Assembly (NCBI GenBank): GCA_001972305.1
Contig: BDDD01000124.1
Location: 545,486-609,485, forward strand
DNA from: Cephalotus follicularis
Lineage: Eukaryota > Streptophyta > Magnoliopsida > Oxalidales > Cephalotaceae
Direction: 5' to 3'
Length of the DNA: 64,000 nucleotides
Below the pieces are notes generated by a model that was not told the origin of the DNA, ran no database searches, and saw nothing but the letters and a program-made list of their open reading frames with translations. Below are positions 10,832 to 21,780 of the stretch, piece after piece. The position numbers and the translations under genes are program-made. Numbering within the stretch: position 1 is the stretch's first letter; the number at the start of each line of letters is the position of its first letter.

Positions 10832-11344
10832 TTGTCTAGGCCAAATCACACTCCATATCCTATGCTTCTTAGTAGGATTATTTCGACTGTCCTAGCTTCT
10901 TTTAACATAGATATCCCTGATGATGAGCAAAGTGTTAAGCCTTCCCATAAGCATTTGGTGAATAAGGTGGGACTTAGACAATTAAACCTTACATTTGAGG
11001 AAGGAGAGTGGGTCAAGGTGAGAGGGAGAGGTAGAGAGCAAGCAAGAGAGCAAGAGCATGTTAGGGGTGATGATGATGAGGAGGAGGAGGACGACGATCC
11101 ACAGCAGTATGAGATGCGTCCGAGTACTGGTCCGAGTAGTAGCAGCAGCAGGCCTACTCTTGATTCACTGCTGGCCAGAATGGATATTTCCCAAGCTGAT
11201 ATGGAGTTTATCAAAGGTGAAATGCATCAGTTTTGTGAAGGCCAAGCAAACATTCTTCAAGGTCAGGCCGAACTTCGACAGGGACAAGCGTACATCCTTC
11301 AGTTGCTTCAAAACGCTTTCCCACATCACCCTCCACCATCTTGA
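10832..11344 (+). CDS. Extra 3' ORF of Copia element A, homologous to 61406-62515
   Basis: A 170-residue open frame downstream of pol, in the place where some SIRE-like elements carry an env-like ORF. It shares SRPNHxPYPMLLSRI and a K-x4-L-x-NK-x-GLR segment with the 369-residue ORF of element I. It then has an acidic run (EEEEDDD), a Ser-rich linker, a helical segment with GQAxxLQGQAELRQGQA repeats and a proline-rich end. No signal peptide or membrane segment is visible, so it is not an obvious envelope protein. It resembles proteins I recall being labelled putative plant transposon protein. Function is unknown. It is shorter than the copy in element I. Confidence 0.65.
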   Translation: MSRPNHTPYPMLLSRIISTVLASFNIDIPDDEQSVKPSHKHLVNKVGLRQLNLTFEEGEWVKVRGRGREQAREQEHVRGDDDEEEEDDDPQQYEMRPSTGPSSSSSRPTLDSLLARMDISQADMEFIKGEMHQFCEGQANILQGQAELRQGQAYILQLLQNAFPHHPPPS

Positions 11345-11966
11345 GCTGACATTTGCATCACATGTTTTTCCTTGTATTTTCAAACTTTGAATTTGTTATG
11401 GTTTTTAGTGTTTAACTTATGTGAAAAGACAATGTGGTTTATGTACTTGAAGTTTTTAAGTACTTTATGCTTTGATCTTATATTTTTGGATATGGTTTAT
11501 GAAATTGATGGATTATGTGTTGAATGCAAAAGCATTTCATATTATTGCTTTGATGTGTTTACTTCAAATGTTTAATAGAATTGTGCTTCTATCTTAATGG
11601 ATCTCTCTTATTGCATTGTTTTTATTGATAAAAGTGTATAGGAATGCATAAGTTGAGGGGGAGCTCTTCAATCCGTGCTATGATTGAGGGGAGCTTTCGT
11701 CTCTCTTTTTGTTGTTTGACAAAAAGGGGAGAGAGATATATTATTTTGCACATTGCATTGAAAGGTTGCATATGCATATACATTTGAGGAATATATATTT
11801 AATATATTGCATATTGATGAGATGGGTTAATATCTTGCATTGAGCAAGTATATCTTTGATATGACATGTGTCTTGGATATGCCTAATTGATAAATTTGGA
11901 CTTTGGAACTAAATTGAGTATAATTTGTCAAGATTTATGCAAAATATGCATGTTTTGTCAATCATC

Positions 11967-11980
11967 AAAAAGGGGGAGAT
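11967..11980 (+). other. Polypurine tract, element A
   Basis: AAAAAGGGGGAGAT directly before the 3' LTR, the plus-strand primer of reverse transcription. Confidence 0.9.
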
Positions 11981-13205
11981 TGTTGGCCTTTGCCACCCCG
12001 ATTAAATGTTTACCGTAAGTTATTTTGATGATTAACAAACGTAAATTACTTCTATGCATAATTCTTTAAGTTATAAATGCATTTACTCACTTGATTCTTT
12101 GTCCAAAGTTCTGCCAAGAATGTTTATGCAGATACAGGCAATTCCAGCCGACTGGAGAGCAATCCAGTCGACTGCCAAGGCTAGGAGTCGACTTCCAAAG
12201 TTATGTAGTCGACTGCATCTTCAACCAAAACCCAGAATCTGCAGAAACAGCACACCAGTCGACTGACACAGGGGTCCAATCGACTGCCAGGCAATTCCAG
12301 TCGACTGTCACAGGGCATCAGTCGAATGCCATGGGGTACAAAACAGGCAGAAGCTTCTGTAACATTTCACACCCAATCCAGCCGAATGAAGTAGGGGACC
12401 AGTCGACTGCCAGGGGGTCCAGTCGACTGCCACAGGGGTCCAGCCGACTGCCTTCAATTGTGCAAAATCTGGTAGTAGGTTCTATAACTTCTAAATTAGC
12501 CTCAACAGCCGACTGAAGCAGGGCATCAGTCGACTGCCGAGCATACCAGTCGACTGCCTATAGAATCCAGCCGACTGCCCACTCCCAACAGCTATATTCA
12601 AATATACGCGCCATCAAACCAGCTGACTGCCATCCAAATCCAGCCCACTGGATTTGTATCAGACAGTTAAAAATATATCCGTTGGAGGCTCAACTATAAG
12701 AGGAAATTTGGACATCTTGCATAAGTGATCAAGCTTTCAAGTTACACATTCTCTCAAGCTATCTCAAGAACAATACCAAGCATTCACACAATCAAAAGAG
12801 ATCAATCCAAAGCAGTTATTTACATTCACAAAGCTTTGTACTTTACATTACATACACACTTGTAGCTTTGTTTAGAGTTGTGCTTCATTGTAAACAAATT
12901 CGCTACGAATTTGTAAACACTTAAACTACTACTTTCACACATACAAGAGAGGTTGTCTCTTGTATTGCTCGGTTGGAGCAAAGTGTAATTCGCTTGGTTG
13001 GAGCGAAAGTTTGTTGGAACTCGATTGGAGTTCCAAGCCCGGATTGGGGCATACCTAGTGAATACTCAAGGGGAGGCCTTGGGGAGTGGACGTAGGCGGT
13101 TTGCCGAACCACTATATATCCGTTTGCATTCTCTAAACCCTACACTCTTTACTTTCCGCATTGTGTGTTTGAATAATTAATTTTATTGGTGGTATACTTC
13201 CAACA
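11981..13205 (+). repeat. Element A 3' LTR
   Basis: 1225 bp, TGTTGG to CCAACA, followed by TSD TCCAT. It carries the same palindrome array (starting 12145, 12165, 12185, 12206 and onward) as the 5' LTR. Several of the differences between the two LTRs fall within motif copies. Confidence 0.93.
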
Positions 13206-13853
13206 TCCATTCTAAAACTCAATGTACATATCATGTTAACAATTAGCCATAAACATGATACTTCACCCAACAATCCACAGTCCGTATTAACATGCAATCC
13301 ATTAATTAGAAACATTATTTTAGAACTCGATTTTGCATGCATAATTCCTTTACAATTTCCCCTGGCTTTGATTTCAAGTTAGAAATATGTAAGTCCACCT
13401 CTTTGTGTTCCAACAGTGAAGTTTTGAGCTCCCCAGAAGCTTCAACTCCAATCTAGTAGCTCCAACCCATCACCTCCAAACTCCTCTTGGTTCAACAATT
13501 TGGGAATCTCTCTCTCTTTCTCTCATGATTCCTCACTGTTCTTCTCTGTAACTTCTCATTGGTTTCTTTCCTTTTAGGTACTGGGCGAGAGAGGTGAAGA
13601 GGAGAGCGTTTTATGCAGGCAGTTCTCTCTCCCTCTTTTCTCTAACCCATTTCCATGGCTCTAAATGCCATCCCTCTCTCACATCTGCATGCACACACCC
13701 ACATGACTGATTGTCCCTGTCCCATGACCTGCATGGCATATAGGTATTCACTCTTCCCTTTGCATTGGCCTCATGACGCACATATGGCACACCTTTCTTC
13801 CTTATCAGTCGTTGCATGTGATCTTGTCACATGCAACAAAACAGAGCATAATC

Positions 13854-14002
13854 CAGCCGACTGTTCTTCCCCAACAGCCAGCTGTCTTCTTGGCCGTGGT
13901 TGCCAGTTGGCTCGACAGCTACCAGTTGGCTGGTTCGTCCAACCATTCGACTGTTCCGTTAAACAGTCCACCAGTCGGCTGGTCTATTGTACCAGTCGAC
14001 TG
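13854..14002. promoter_or_regulatory. Second palindrome cluster of element B left LTR
   Basis: Variants start near 13854, 13875, 13904, 13923, 13944, 13972 and 13993, with steps of 21, 29, 19, 21, 28 and 21 bp. The right LTR has the matching cluster at 20454-20602. Confidence 0.75.
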
Positions 14003-14156
14003 CCCCAGTCAACATTTTCTCAATTATGCTTCTAAGTACTTTACTTGATTTGGAAATCAACATATTGGAAGGAAAATACATCTTTCTCAGTAATTCAATA
14101 ACAAGATTACATTTGAAATCAATATATTACAACATGCGAAAATCCCAGGCGTTACA

Positions 14157-14174
14157 TCCACCCCTCCTTCAAGG
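14157..14174 (-). other. Polypurine tract, element B
   Basis: In element orientation CCTTGAAGGAGGGGTGGA lies directly before the 3' LTR. The same tract is seen in element D at 40074. Confidence 0.8.
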
Positions 14175-14201
14175 AATTTTGTCCTCGAAATTATAACAGT
14201 A

Positions 14202-17200
14202 CTAGAACAAGCGCGGGTAAGGCTCTCGGATATCATCCTCACGTTCCCAAGTGGCCTTATCCGGATGGTGGAACTGCCATTGAACCTTTACCATCGAAAT
14301 GGTTCGATTTCTCAACATCTGCTTCTTCCAATCTAGAATTCGCACCAGCGACTCCTCGCAAGAAAGGTCATCTCGTACATGGACCGAATTGTAATCCAAC
14401 ACATGTGATGTGTCTCGGATGCATCTCCTCAGCATAGACACATGAAAGACATCATGCACGTTTGACAGTGCAAGAGGTAAAGCAAGCTAGTAGGCTACCT
14501 CCCCAACTCTCTCCAAAATCTCAAAGGGACCAATATAGCGCAGAGCTAAGTTTCCCTTTTTCCCAAACCTTTGCACGCCCTTCCATGGTGAAACTTTCAA
14601 GAACACATGATCACCAACATCAAAGGTTAAAGGCCTCCTCTTGACGCTGTCAACATAGCTCTTCTGCCAGCTTTGAGCAGCAAGCAGCTTCTCTTTAATC
14701 ATCTTGATCTTTTCTGAAGTCTCCTCCACCAAGTCAGCCCCGAGTAAAGGTCGCTCCCCCACCTCATCCCAACAAACAGGAGATCTGCACTTCCTCCCAT
14801 AGAGTGCTTCTAATGGTGCCATGACGATACTGGAATTATAGTTGTTACTATAAGAAAACTCTATCAATGGAATGTGATCCTCCCATGTACCAGTGAAGTT
14901 GATAACGCAAGCCCATAGCATATCCTCCAAGGTCTAGATGGTACGCTCAGACTGACCATCTGTCTGAGGGTGAAAGGCAGTACTCAGGTTCAGCTTCGTC
15001 CTGAAAGCTGTCTGAAATCTCTTCCGAAAGTTGGAAGTAAAGATAGCGTCCCTGTCACAAACAATACTCACGGGAACACCATGCACTCTTACGATCTCCT
15101 AAACATACAAAGGAGCCAACTTGCTCGTAGTGTCCGTGACATGAGTGGCCAGAAAATGAGCTGACTTTGTGAGTCTATCCACGATAATCCACACTGCATT
15201 GTGACGATGCCTAGTCAGTGAAAATCTTGAAACAAAATCCATAGTTATGTGTTCTCACTTCCACCCTGCCACTGGCAACGACTGTAATAACCCTACCGGC
15301 CTCTAGTGCTCGGCCTTAACTGTCTGGCAAGTCAAACACCTTGCTACATACCCGACGATTTCTCGTTTCATGCCAGGCCACCAGTAATCCCTCTTCATGT
15401 CTTGGTACATTTTTGTGCTACTAGGGTGAATGTTGTACTAAGATTTATGAGCCCCATAAAGCAACTCACTCTTCAAACCATGTTCATTCAAAAGACACAC
15501 CCATCCCCAAAATCTTAAAACACCATCGGCATGTACCCAAAAAGCAGACTCCGAGTCCAGATTCTCTCGAATCCGTTACAATGCAGTATCGTGTGCCTGA
15601 GCGTTCTTTATTTCGTCAAGCAAAGCTGGTTGTACTCTCATGCTAGCCATAACGACTCCAGGTGACTGATTAAACGGAAACCACTCTTGGAAGTCTTCTA
15701 ACATCTTCCATCGAGACACCATTGTACTTGCAATCATAGCCTTGCGACTCAAGGCATCAGCAACCACATTCGCTTTCCCCGGGTGGTACTGAACACTGTA
15801 ATCATAATCGTTAAAAGAATTCTACCCATCTTCGTTGCCTCATGTTCAGTGTATCTTGGCAGAGCAGGTACCTCAAACTCTTATGATCTGTAAAGATTTC
15901 AAATTGAGCCCCATAGAGATAGTGCCTCCACTTCTGAAAAGTGAAGATAATAGCTGCAAGTTCAAGGTCATGTGTCGGGTAGTTTTCTTCATACGGCTTT
16001 AGCTTCTGAGAAGCATAAGCGATCACTCTGCCTCGCTGCATCAGTACACAGCCCAAGCCCTTACCCGAAGCATCACTGTAGACTGCAAAGCCCTCATTAC
16101 CATCAGGTAATGCCAACATAGGAGCGGAAACAAACCGATCCTTCAGCTCACGGAAACTAGCTTCACAATCTTCGTCCCAAACTAATAAGGTCTTCTTCTG
16201 GGTTAGTCTAGTGAAAGGCACGGCTATCCTCGAAAAGTTCTAGATAAACCTCTTGTAATACCCTGCCAATCCAAGGAAGCTACGCACCTCCGTCACATTC
16301 TTCGGTTGCACCCAGTCCCGCACAACCTCGGTCTTTGACAAATCCACCATCAAGCCTTCACCAGATACGATGTGACCGAGAAAGATCACATGATCAGGCC
16401 AGAATTTACACTTGCCAAACTTGGTGTACAACCGATGCTCTCTGAGAACCTGCAATACCCGCCTCAGATGATGAGTGTGTTCTCCTCACTCCTCGAGTAT
16501 GCCAGTATGTCATCAATAAACACTACGACAAACAGATCCATGTATGGTCAGAATACGTCATTCATCAACGACATGAATGCTTCTAGTGCCTTTGTAACAC
16601 CAAACGGCATCACTAGGAACTCGTAGTGACGATACCGTGTCCGAAAGGCAGTCTTCTCAATGTCTTCTTCCCTTACACTCAGTTGGTGATAACCCGATCT
16701 CAAATCGAGCTTGGAAAACACCCTTGGCCCTTGCAACTGGTCGAACAAAACTTCGATGTGTGGGAGGGGGTATTTTTTCTTAATAGTAGCCTTGTTCAGC
16801 ATTCTGTAGTCGATGCAAAGCCTCATCGACCCATCTTTGTTCTTGACAAATAACACAGGCACACCCCAAGGGGAAACACTGGGTCTAACAAAACCTTTTT
16901 CAATCAGATCTTGCAACTGTAACTTCAGCTCTCGCAACTCGGCAGGAGCCATTCGATAAGGTGATTTAGAGATAGGAGCCGTTCTAGGAACAAGATCAAT
17001 TACGAACTCCATACTCCTCGTCGGTGGTAAGGACCCCAAGTCATCAGGAAACACATCCTGAAATTCACACACAATCGGAATCTCCTCCATACTCAAACCT
17101 TTTTCTTTCCTTCGGTTAATTATGTAAGCCAGGTATCCTTCGCATCCCTTCTCTAGATACCTCGATGCTCGAACAAAGGATATGATCGATGTCGATAACC

Positions 17201-18138
17201 CTTTGTCTCCCTTGAACTGAAATGTCATTCCGTCAGGTAGACAAAAATTCACAATTTTATTATAACAATCCATGCGAGTACTATGTGCTGATAGCCAATC
17301 CATCCCAAATATAACATCAAAGTCACTGATGGGTAGCACAATCAAGTCTTCATACAAGGGAATACCTGCCATTTCGAGGAAGCCAGTCTAGACTGTGTTG
17401 GGCTCTGTTTATTCTGCTGTGCACGGGCCCTCTTTACTCGGTCTTCACTAGATATACTCTCCAGCAGTCTCACTTTCTGAGCGACCTCTGAAAAAGTCCC
17501 CAACTCCATGGCCCTGATCCTTGACCAAAGATCCGATCGCAAACCTCTCAGAAACCTCCGTATCTTCTTCACTTCATCAGCTACCAGGTAGGATAATGCC
17601 TGGCTAGTTCCATGAACCTTGCTTGATATTCTGCCACTGTCATCTCTCCTTGACGTAACTCATGGAATATTGTCTCCCTTCTCTCCTACTCAATTCGAGG
17701 AACATATGTCTGCAGAAATTCTGTCTGAAACCTAACCCTGGTACTGTCGAGCCCCATGGGCTCCCATTTTACTTTGATCATCTCCCACCAGTGGGTGGCC
17801 TCTCCCAATAGACGATATACAGCGAACTTCAATTTCTGATCCTCTGTACAGTCCATCACATCAAATATCTTCTCCAAATCCTGTAGCCATCTCTCTGCAA
17901 TGGTGGCATCGAGTTCCCCCCAGAAACTGGGTGGATTTTGCCACATGGACCTCTCAAGGTCCCTCCCAAACTGACTACCGTGCTCTCCCGGGCATTGGTC
18001 CGGAGCCCTATGTCGTGGCTGAGCCTGCGCGTAGTATTGGCGCAACTCCTCTGCATTAGCCATATTAAAGGCCACCTGCTGCTGGAAATAATCTACGATG
18101 CGGACCATTGGATCCCTCTCATCTTGGGGAACATTCAC
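14202..18138 (-). pseudogene. Element B gag-pol remnants
   Basis: Read on the minus strand, domains follow the Gypsy order. Gag is at the right end (about 18138-17400). Protease-distal [10 protein letters not shown] is near 17300. Reverse transcriptase has [15 protein letters not shown] and [12 protein letters not shown]. The RT/RNase H connection carries [13 protein letters not shown], and RNase H has [18 protein letters not shown] and [11 protein letters not shown]. Integrase and its C-terminal domain follow (EALYGRKCRSP, VSPWKGVQRFGKKG). A chromodomain-like tail ends the region (VKVQWQFHHPDKATWERED). The chromodomain tail places it with Tekay/Del-type chromoviruses, which are thought to target heterochromatin. 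It is a broken fossil with roughly ten breaks. Confidence 0.9.
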
Positions 18139-18303
18139 TCCTTGCGGAACATTCGCCCCCTCAGGGGTATTTGCTCCGGCAGATCTAGCACGTGTTCTAC
18201 TTCTATCCTTCCTGTCTCCTATAAGGAAATGATATAACTATCATCAAGAAACATTTGATTAATTGCCAAGGAAAATATCCTAGCTAAGCATAGATGGAAT
18301 ATG

Positions 18304-18314
18304 CTCTGATACCA
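18304..18314 (-). other. Primer-binding site, element B
   Basis: CTCTGATACCA on the plus strand (TGGTATCAGAG in element sense), complementary to tRNA-iMet and adjacent to the right LTR. This fixes element orientation as minus. Confidence 0.9.
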
Positions 18315-18458
18315 TGGTGTCAGACGCCGCTTCTCAAAAAACAATTAAGTGTAGCAATTAACATAATATCCGGCTTATCCATTTTCACAATAAATTTTAA
18401 ACTTTCAACTAGTTATATCAGTTACGGAAGCATTGGATAATAAGCCAAATTAAAATGC

Positions 18459-18482
18459 AACACGCGTCCCACACCACGTGTT
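18459..18482 (-). other. Covarying U5 hairpin, element B right LTR
   Basis: Arms AACACG and CGTGTT, 12-nt loop CGTCCCACACCA. Confidence 0.65.
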
Positions 18483-19437
18483 ACCAATAACATAAATAAA
18501 CCATTGTCAAAAGCCCTTAAATGGAGCGTGAATTAAAACATTCGATACGGTATCTAAACATATTCAGATATCTATGAAAATACATTATCCCAATAATACA
18601 GTTATCAAAATAAATTAATCCGTTACAATAACTGAAAACCCATCGGTTATGATAACATAACACATTAACAGTTTAGCAATTCCAATAAGAGATACAACTC
18701 CACCGACTAACATTATTACAATTATGCTTCTCCACGCGCATCCATATAGGTCCCACCGCATCAATCTGAAATATAGGGGGGTTAGCCTTTGTCCACACTC
18801 GGCTAAGTAGAGACGTTATAAATGCAGTTCGGGGATGATAATAATGAAGTCATGTATGAATGCACAATGATGTAGTACATAGTGTATAACAGTACATATA
18901 CATATATTATATGTATATTTATTAGTATAACCCAACATGTCCTCAAGGGGACCACTCAAACACAATAAGTACAAACAATGTCCATGTTACTCACACGGCT
19001 GCGGTAACAACAGTTCGGACACGGTAAATGGTACTAGTATGGCGGCTAAGTACCAACAGTACCCCACTAACGGCAACAGTGGAAAACGATACCCAGCACG
19101 GTGGCTAAGTAACAACAATACCCCGCTAGTGGCAACAGTAAGAATCACATTCAACAGTCAACTCAAGTGATGCATAATTATAAACACTTGAAACAGTAAT
19201 ATCGATGTATAAGCCATCTCTTAAACAGTTCACAATATTTGGGGATTACTTCCTCGTCATTTGAGAATATATATATTTTCATACAAAATAATGATTCATT
19301 TAAAATCATTTATAAACTTCTAAAATGATATAACACTTTAGAAAATAGTCACAATTCGCTTCACAATTCAGTTGACAATACAATATATAATGCAAACATA
19401 TGCTCCGAATGCATCTAAGATCGTTGTTCCCTTGAGT

Positions 19438-19609
19438 TAGTCGGCTATCTTCCTTGGCAGTCGACTAATCTGGCACGAGTATCAACAGTCAGCTATCTTC
19501 CTTCGACAGTTGGTTGTTCTAAGCGGGCAACACATACACAGTCGATTGTTCTTCTTAACAGTTGGCTGTATACTTTGAGCAGTGATTGTTGTACCACAAC
19601 AGTCGACTG
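19438..19609. promoter_or_regulatory. Palindrome array, element B right LTR
   Basis: Eight variants start at 19438, 19458, 19486, 19507, 19539, 19559, 19580 and 19600. Steps of 20, 28, 21, 32, 20, 21 and 20 bp mirror the left LTR. Confidence 0.8.
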
Positions 19610-20453
19610 TTCTGCAAAAAACAGTAGCACTCAATTCATTCTATTTCATCCAACATTCATATACAACCCATTCTACCATATTCATATAATAGAATATCAT
19701 AAATGATCACTTCAAAGTCCACAGACATAACTCAATTCATGTATTTTCTCTATTTTATCACAATATTAGTGGAAGACAACATCGTATGCATGCAACCAAG
19801 TCCATTTCCATTCTAAAACTCAATGTACAGATCATGTTAACAATTAGCCATAAACAAGATCCTTCACCCAATAATCCACAGTCCAAATTAACATGCAATC
19901 CATCAGTGAGCAACATTATTTTAGAACTCGAATTTACATGTATAATTCCTTTACAATTTCCCCCTACCTTTGATTTCAAGTTAGAAATCTGTAAGTCCAC
20001 CTCTTTGTGTTCCAACAGTGAAGTTTTCAGCTTCCCATAAGCTTCAACTCCAATCCAGCAGCTCCAACCCGTCACCTCCAAACACCTCTTGGTTCAACAA
20101 TTAGAGAATATCTCTCTCTCTTTCTCATGATTCCTCACTGTTTTTCTCTATAACTTCTGACTGGTTTCTTTCCTTTCAGGTACTGGGCGAGAGATGTGAA
20201 GAGGAGAGCATTTAATACAGGCAGTTCTCTCTCTCTTTTCTCCAACCCGTTTCCATGGCTCTAAATGCCATCCCTCTCTCACATTTGCATGCACACACCC
20301 ACATGACTAATTCTCCCTGTCCCGTAACCTGTGTGGCGTACATGTATTCACTCTTCCCTTTGAATTGCCCGCATGACGCATAGATGGCACACCATTCCTC
20401 CTTGTCAGTCGTTGCACATGATCTCGTCACATGCAACAAAACAGAGCATAATC

Positions 20454-20602
20454 TAATCGGTTGTTCTTCCCCAACAGTCGGCTGTCTTCTTGGTCTTGGT
20501 TGCCAGGTCACTCGACAGCTGCCAGTCGGCTGGTTCGTCCAAACAGTTGACTGTTCCATTAAACAATCCACCAGTCGGCTGGTCTATTGTACCAATCGAT
20601 TG
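20454..20602. promoter_or_regulatory. Second palindrome cluster, element B right LTR
   Basis: Runs from TAATCGGTTG at 20454 to CAATCGATTG at 20593, including CAGTCGGCTG copies. It is the counterpart of 13854-14002. Confidence 0.7.
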
Positions 20603-20756
20603 CCCCAGTCAACATTTTCTCAATTATGCTTCTAAGTACTTTACTTGATTTGTAAATCAACATATTAGATGGAAAATTCATATTTCTCATGAATTCAATA
20701 GCAAGATTACATTTGAAATCCAAATATTACAACATGCGAAAAACCTGGGTGTTACA

Positions 20757-21780
20757 GTTAGGGTCCTAAATTATTTTGGCCAGCCTCTTTAATAACCATT
20801 CAAGCCACAAAATAATTAAAATTAGGTCCAATTGATGTGAAATTAGTGGCTTCGATACCACTTTTGTTAGGCTTACAAGCCGATTAGGTCAATTTTGGGC
20901 ATTAGGTCATTAGGGTGTTCAATTTTACAATTTTTTTGCAAAGTCCTCCAAGCAATGGTTCACCCTAATAACTATGTTCAAAACAACCCCAATAATGACC
21001 AATGATCACTAATTGATCCATTCAAATGAACCATAAATCATTCCAAGCATGAAAAGGTGATGGGTTGAGCTAGGGTTTCACTAACCCTAGCTTGGCCTAC
21101 ACACTAAATGGACTAGGGTTTGCACACCAAGAACCCTAATCCAAAGCCATCAATCCTATCACCAAGAAAGGCCTTAGTGTTTCAAAAAGGAACCCTAAAA
21201 GGGTCGACTAGGGTACCAATCCCTAGGCCCAAACCTGAGCCCAAAACCAACCACAAAAGGGAAGAAGAAAAAGGGTGATTTAGGAACCATTACCTAAGTC
21301 CTTTAATTCCTTCACTTTTAGTGCTCCCCCTACACTTTTCCAAGCTTTAAAATCCTTTGAATATGCTCCAAAAAAACACTATCCATGCTTGGAAATGATG
21401 CAGGCCAAGGGTTTAAAAACCCTAAACTAAATCACTATAGGTAAAGGTTAAACACAAGGCATGAATAACCTCCACCTATAATGACTTTTGGGTGTGAGAG
21501 AAGACTTTAGTGTTGCTCTAGCTTTTGTGTGCTTTAAGATGATATTGTCTTCTTGAAATTCTCTAGAAAAAGACGGAGAAGAAAAGGTATAGAAGGGAGA
21601 GAACTTACGGGTGAGACAAAACATGAGAGAAAGTGGGCAAAATGAATCTTGTGTGTGATGATGTGTGAGACAACCTTTTTCCCTGATTTATTTTGGTCAA
21701 ACCCAGCCATCCAACACAAGAAACAAGGCTACCCATGCCTTGTAAGTTCAGGCTATACTAGGTAAGAAAGGGCCCATGCT
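20757..21780 (-). mobile_element. Element J: leader, primer-like site and LTR
   Basis: On the minus strand a primer-like site (TGGTATCGAAGCC, plus-strand 20848-20860, close to the tRNA-iMet complement) lies just inside a TG at 20865 that could begin the LTR. The part from 20757 to 20847 would be 5' leader, continuing across element B to sequence left of 5552. Segments near 21424-21475 match 390-460 in inverted orientation. No coding region was found. The right end near 21780 is a guess. Confidence 0.45.

Larger units (their letters stand above)
7123..13205 (+). mobile_element. Element A: Ty1/Copia (SIRE-like) element keeping gag and an extra ORF
   Basis: Inserted in element B's left LTR with TSD TCCAT at 7118-7122 and 13206-13210. 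LTRs are 7123-8391 and 11981-13205. Parts in order: LTR, primer site, gag (8447-9511), a gag-distal coiled coil with a second zinc knuckle (9585-10238), a short RNase H tail, a palindrome pair, an extra ORF (10832-11344), a purine tract and LTR. Most of pol is not present, so it could not move without a helper. I counted about 30 differences between the LTRs over roughly 1.2 kb (2-3%). At commonly used plant rates this suggests an insertion on the order of one to two million years ago. It is younger than element B. Confidence 0.93.
5552..14156 (-). repeat. Element B 3' LTR (left copy, split by element A)
   Basis: Pairs with the right copy at 18318-20756. It runs from TGTCACACC to GCGTTACA, with element A (7123-13205, plus one copy of its TSD) inserted between two palindrome clusters. 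In element orientation it contains, from 5' to 3': CAG-YCG-ACTG clusters (13854-14002 and 6708-6921), a TATA-like AT run (about 6498-6515), a GC-rich hairpin-repeat block (about 6215-6370), the shared TTTGTCCTCACTCG block (about 6020), the GAGCGTG block (5757) and the covarying hairpin (5692-5715). Confidence 0.9.
5552..20756 (-). mobile_element. Element B: Ty3/Gypsy chromodomain retrotransposon (Tekay/Del-like), hosting Copia A
   Basis: Both ends are visible: TGTCACACCCC at the left, GTTACA at the right, and 5-bp TSDs GTTAG at 5547-5551 and 20757-20761. LTRs are 5552-14156 (interrupted by element A; about 2.5 kb without it) and 18318-20756 (2.4 kb). A primer site complementary to tRNA-iMet abuts the right LTR and a purine tract abuts the left, so the element is transcribed on the minus strand. 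Between them are gag, protease, RT, RNase H, integrase and chromodomain remnants. The LTRs are recognisably similar throughout with scattered differences. The coding region is broken, with roughly ten breaks. Confidence 0.92.
18318..20756 (-). repeat. Element B 5' LTR (right copy)
   Basis: 2439 bp ending in GTTACA before TSD GTTAG. It contains the covarying hairpin (18459-18482), the TTTGTCC...ACTCGGCTAAG block (about 18788-18810), the hairpin-repeat block (about 18990-19140) and two palindrome clusters (19438-19609 and 20454-20602), in the same order as the left copy. Confidence 0.9.
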
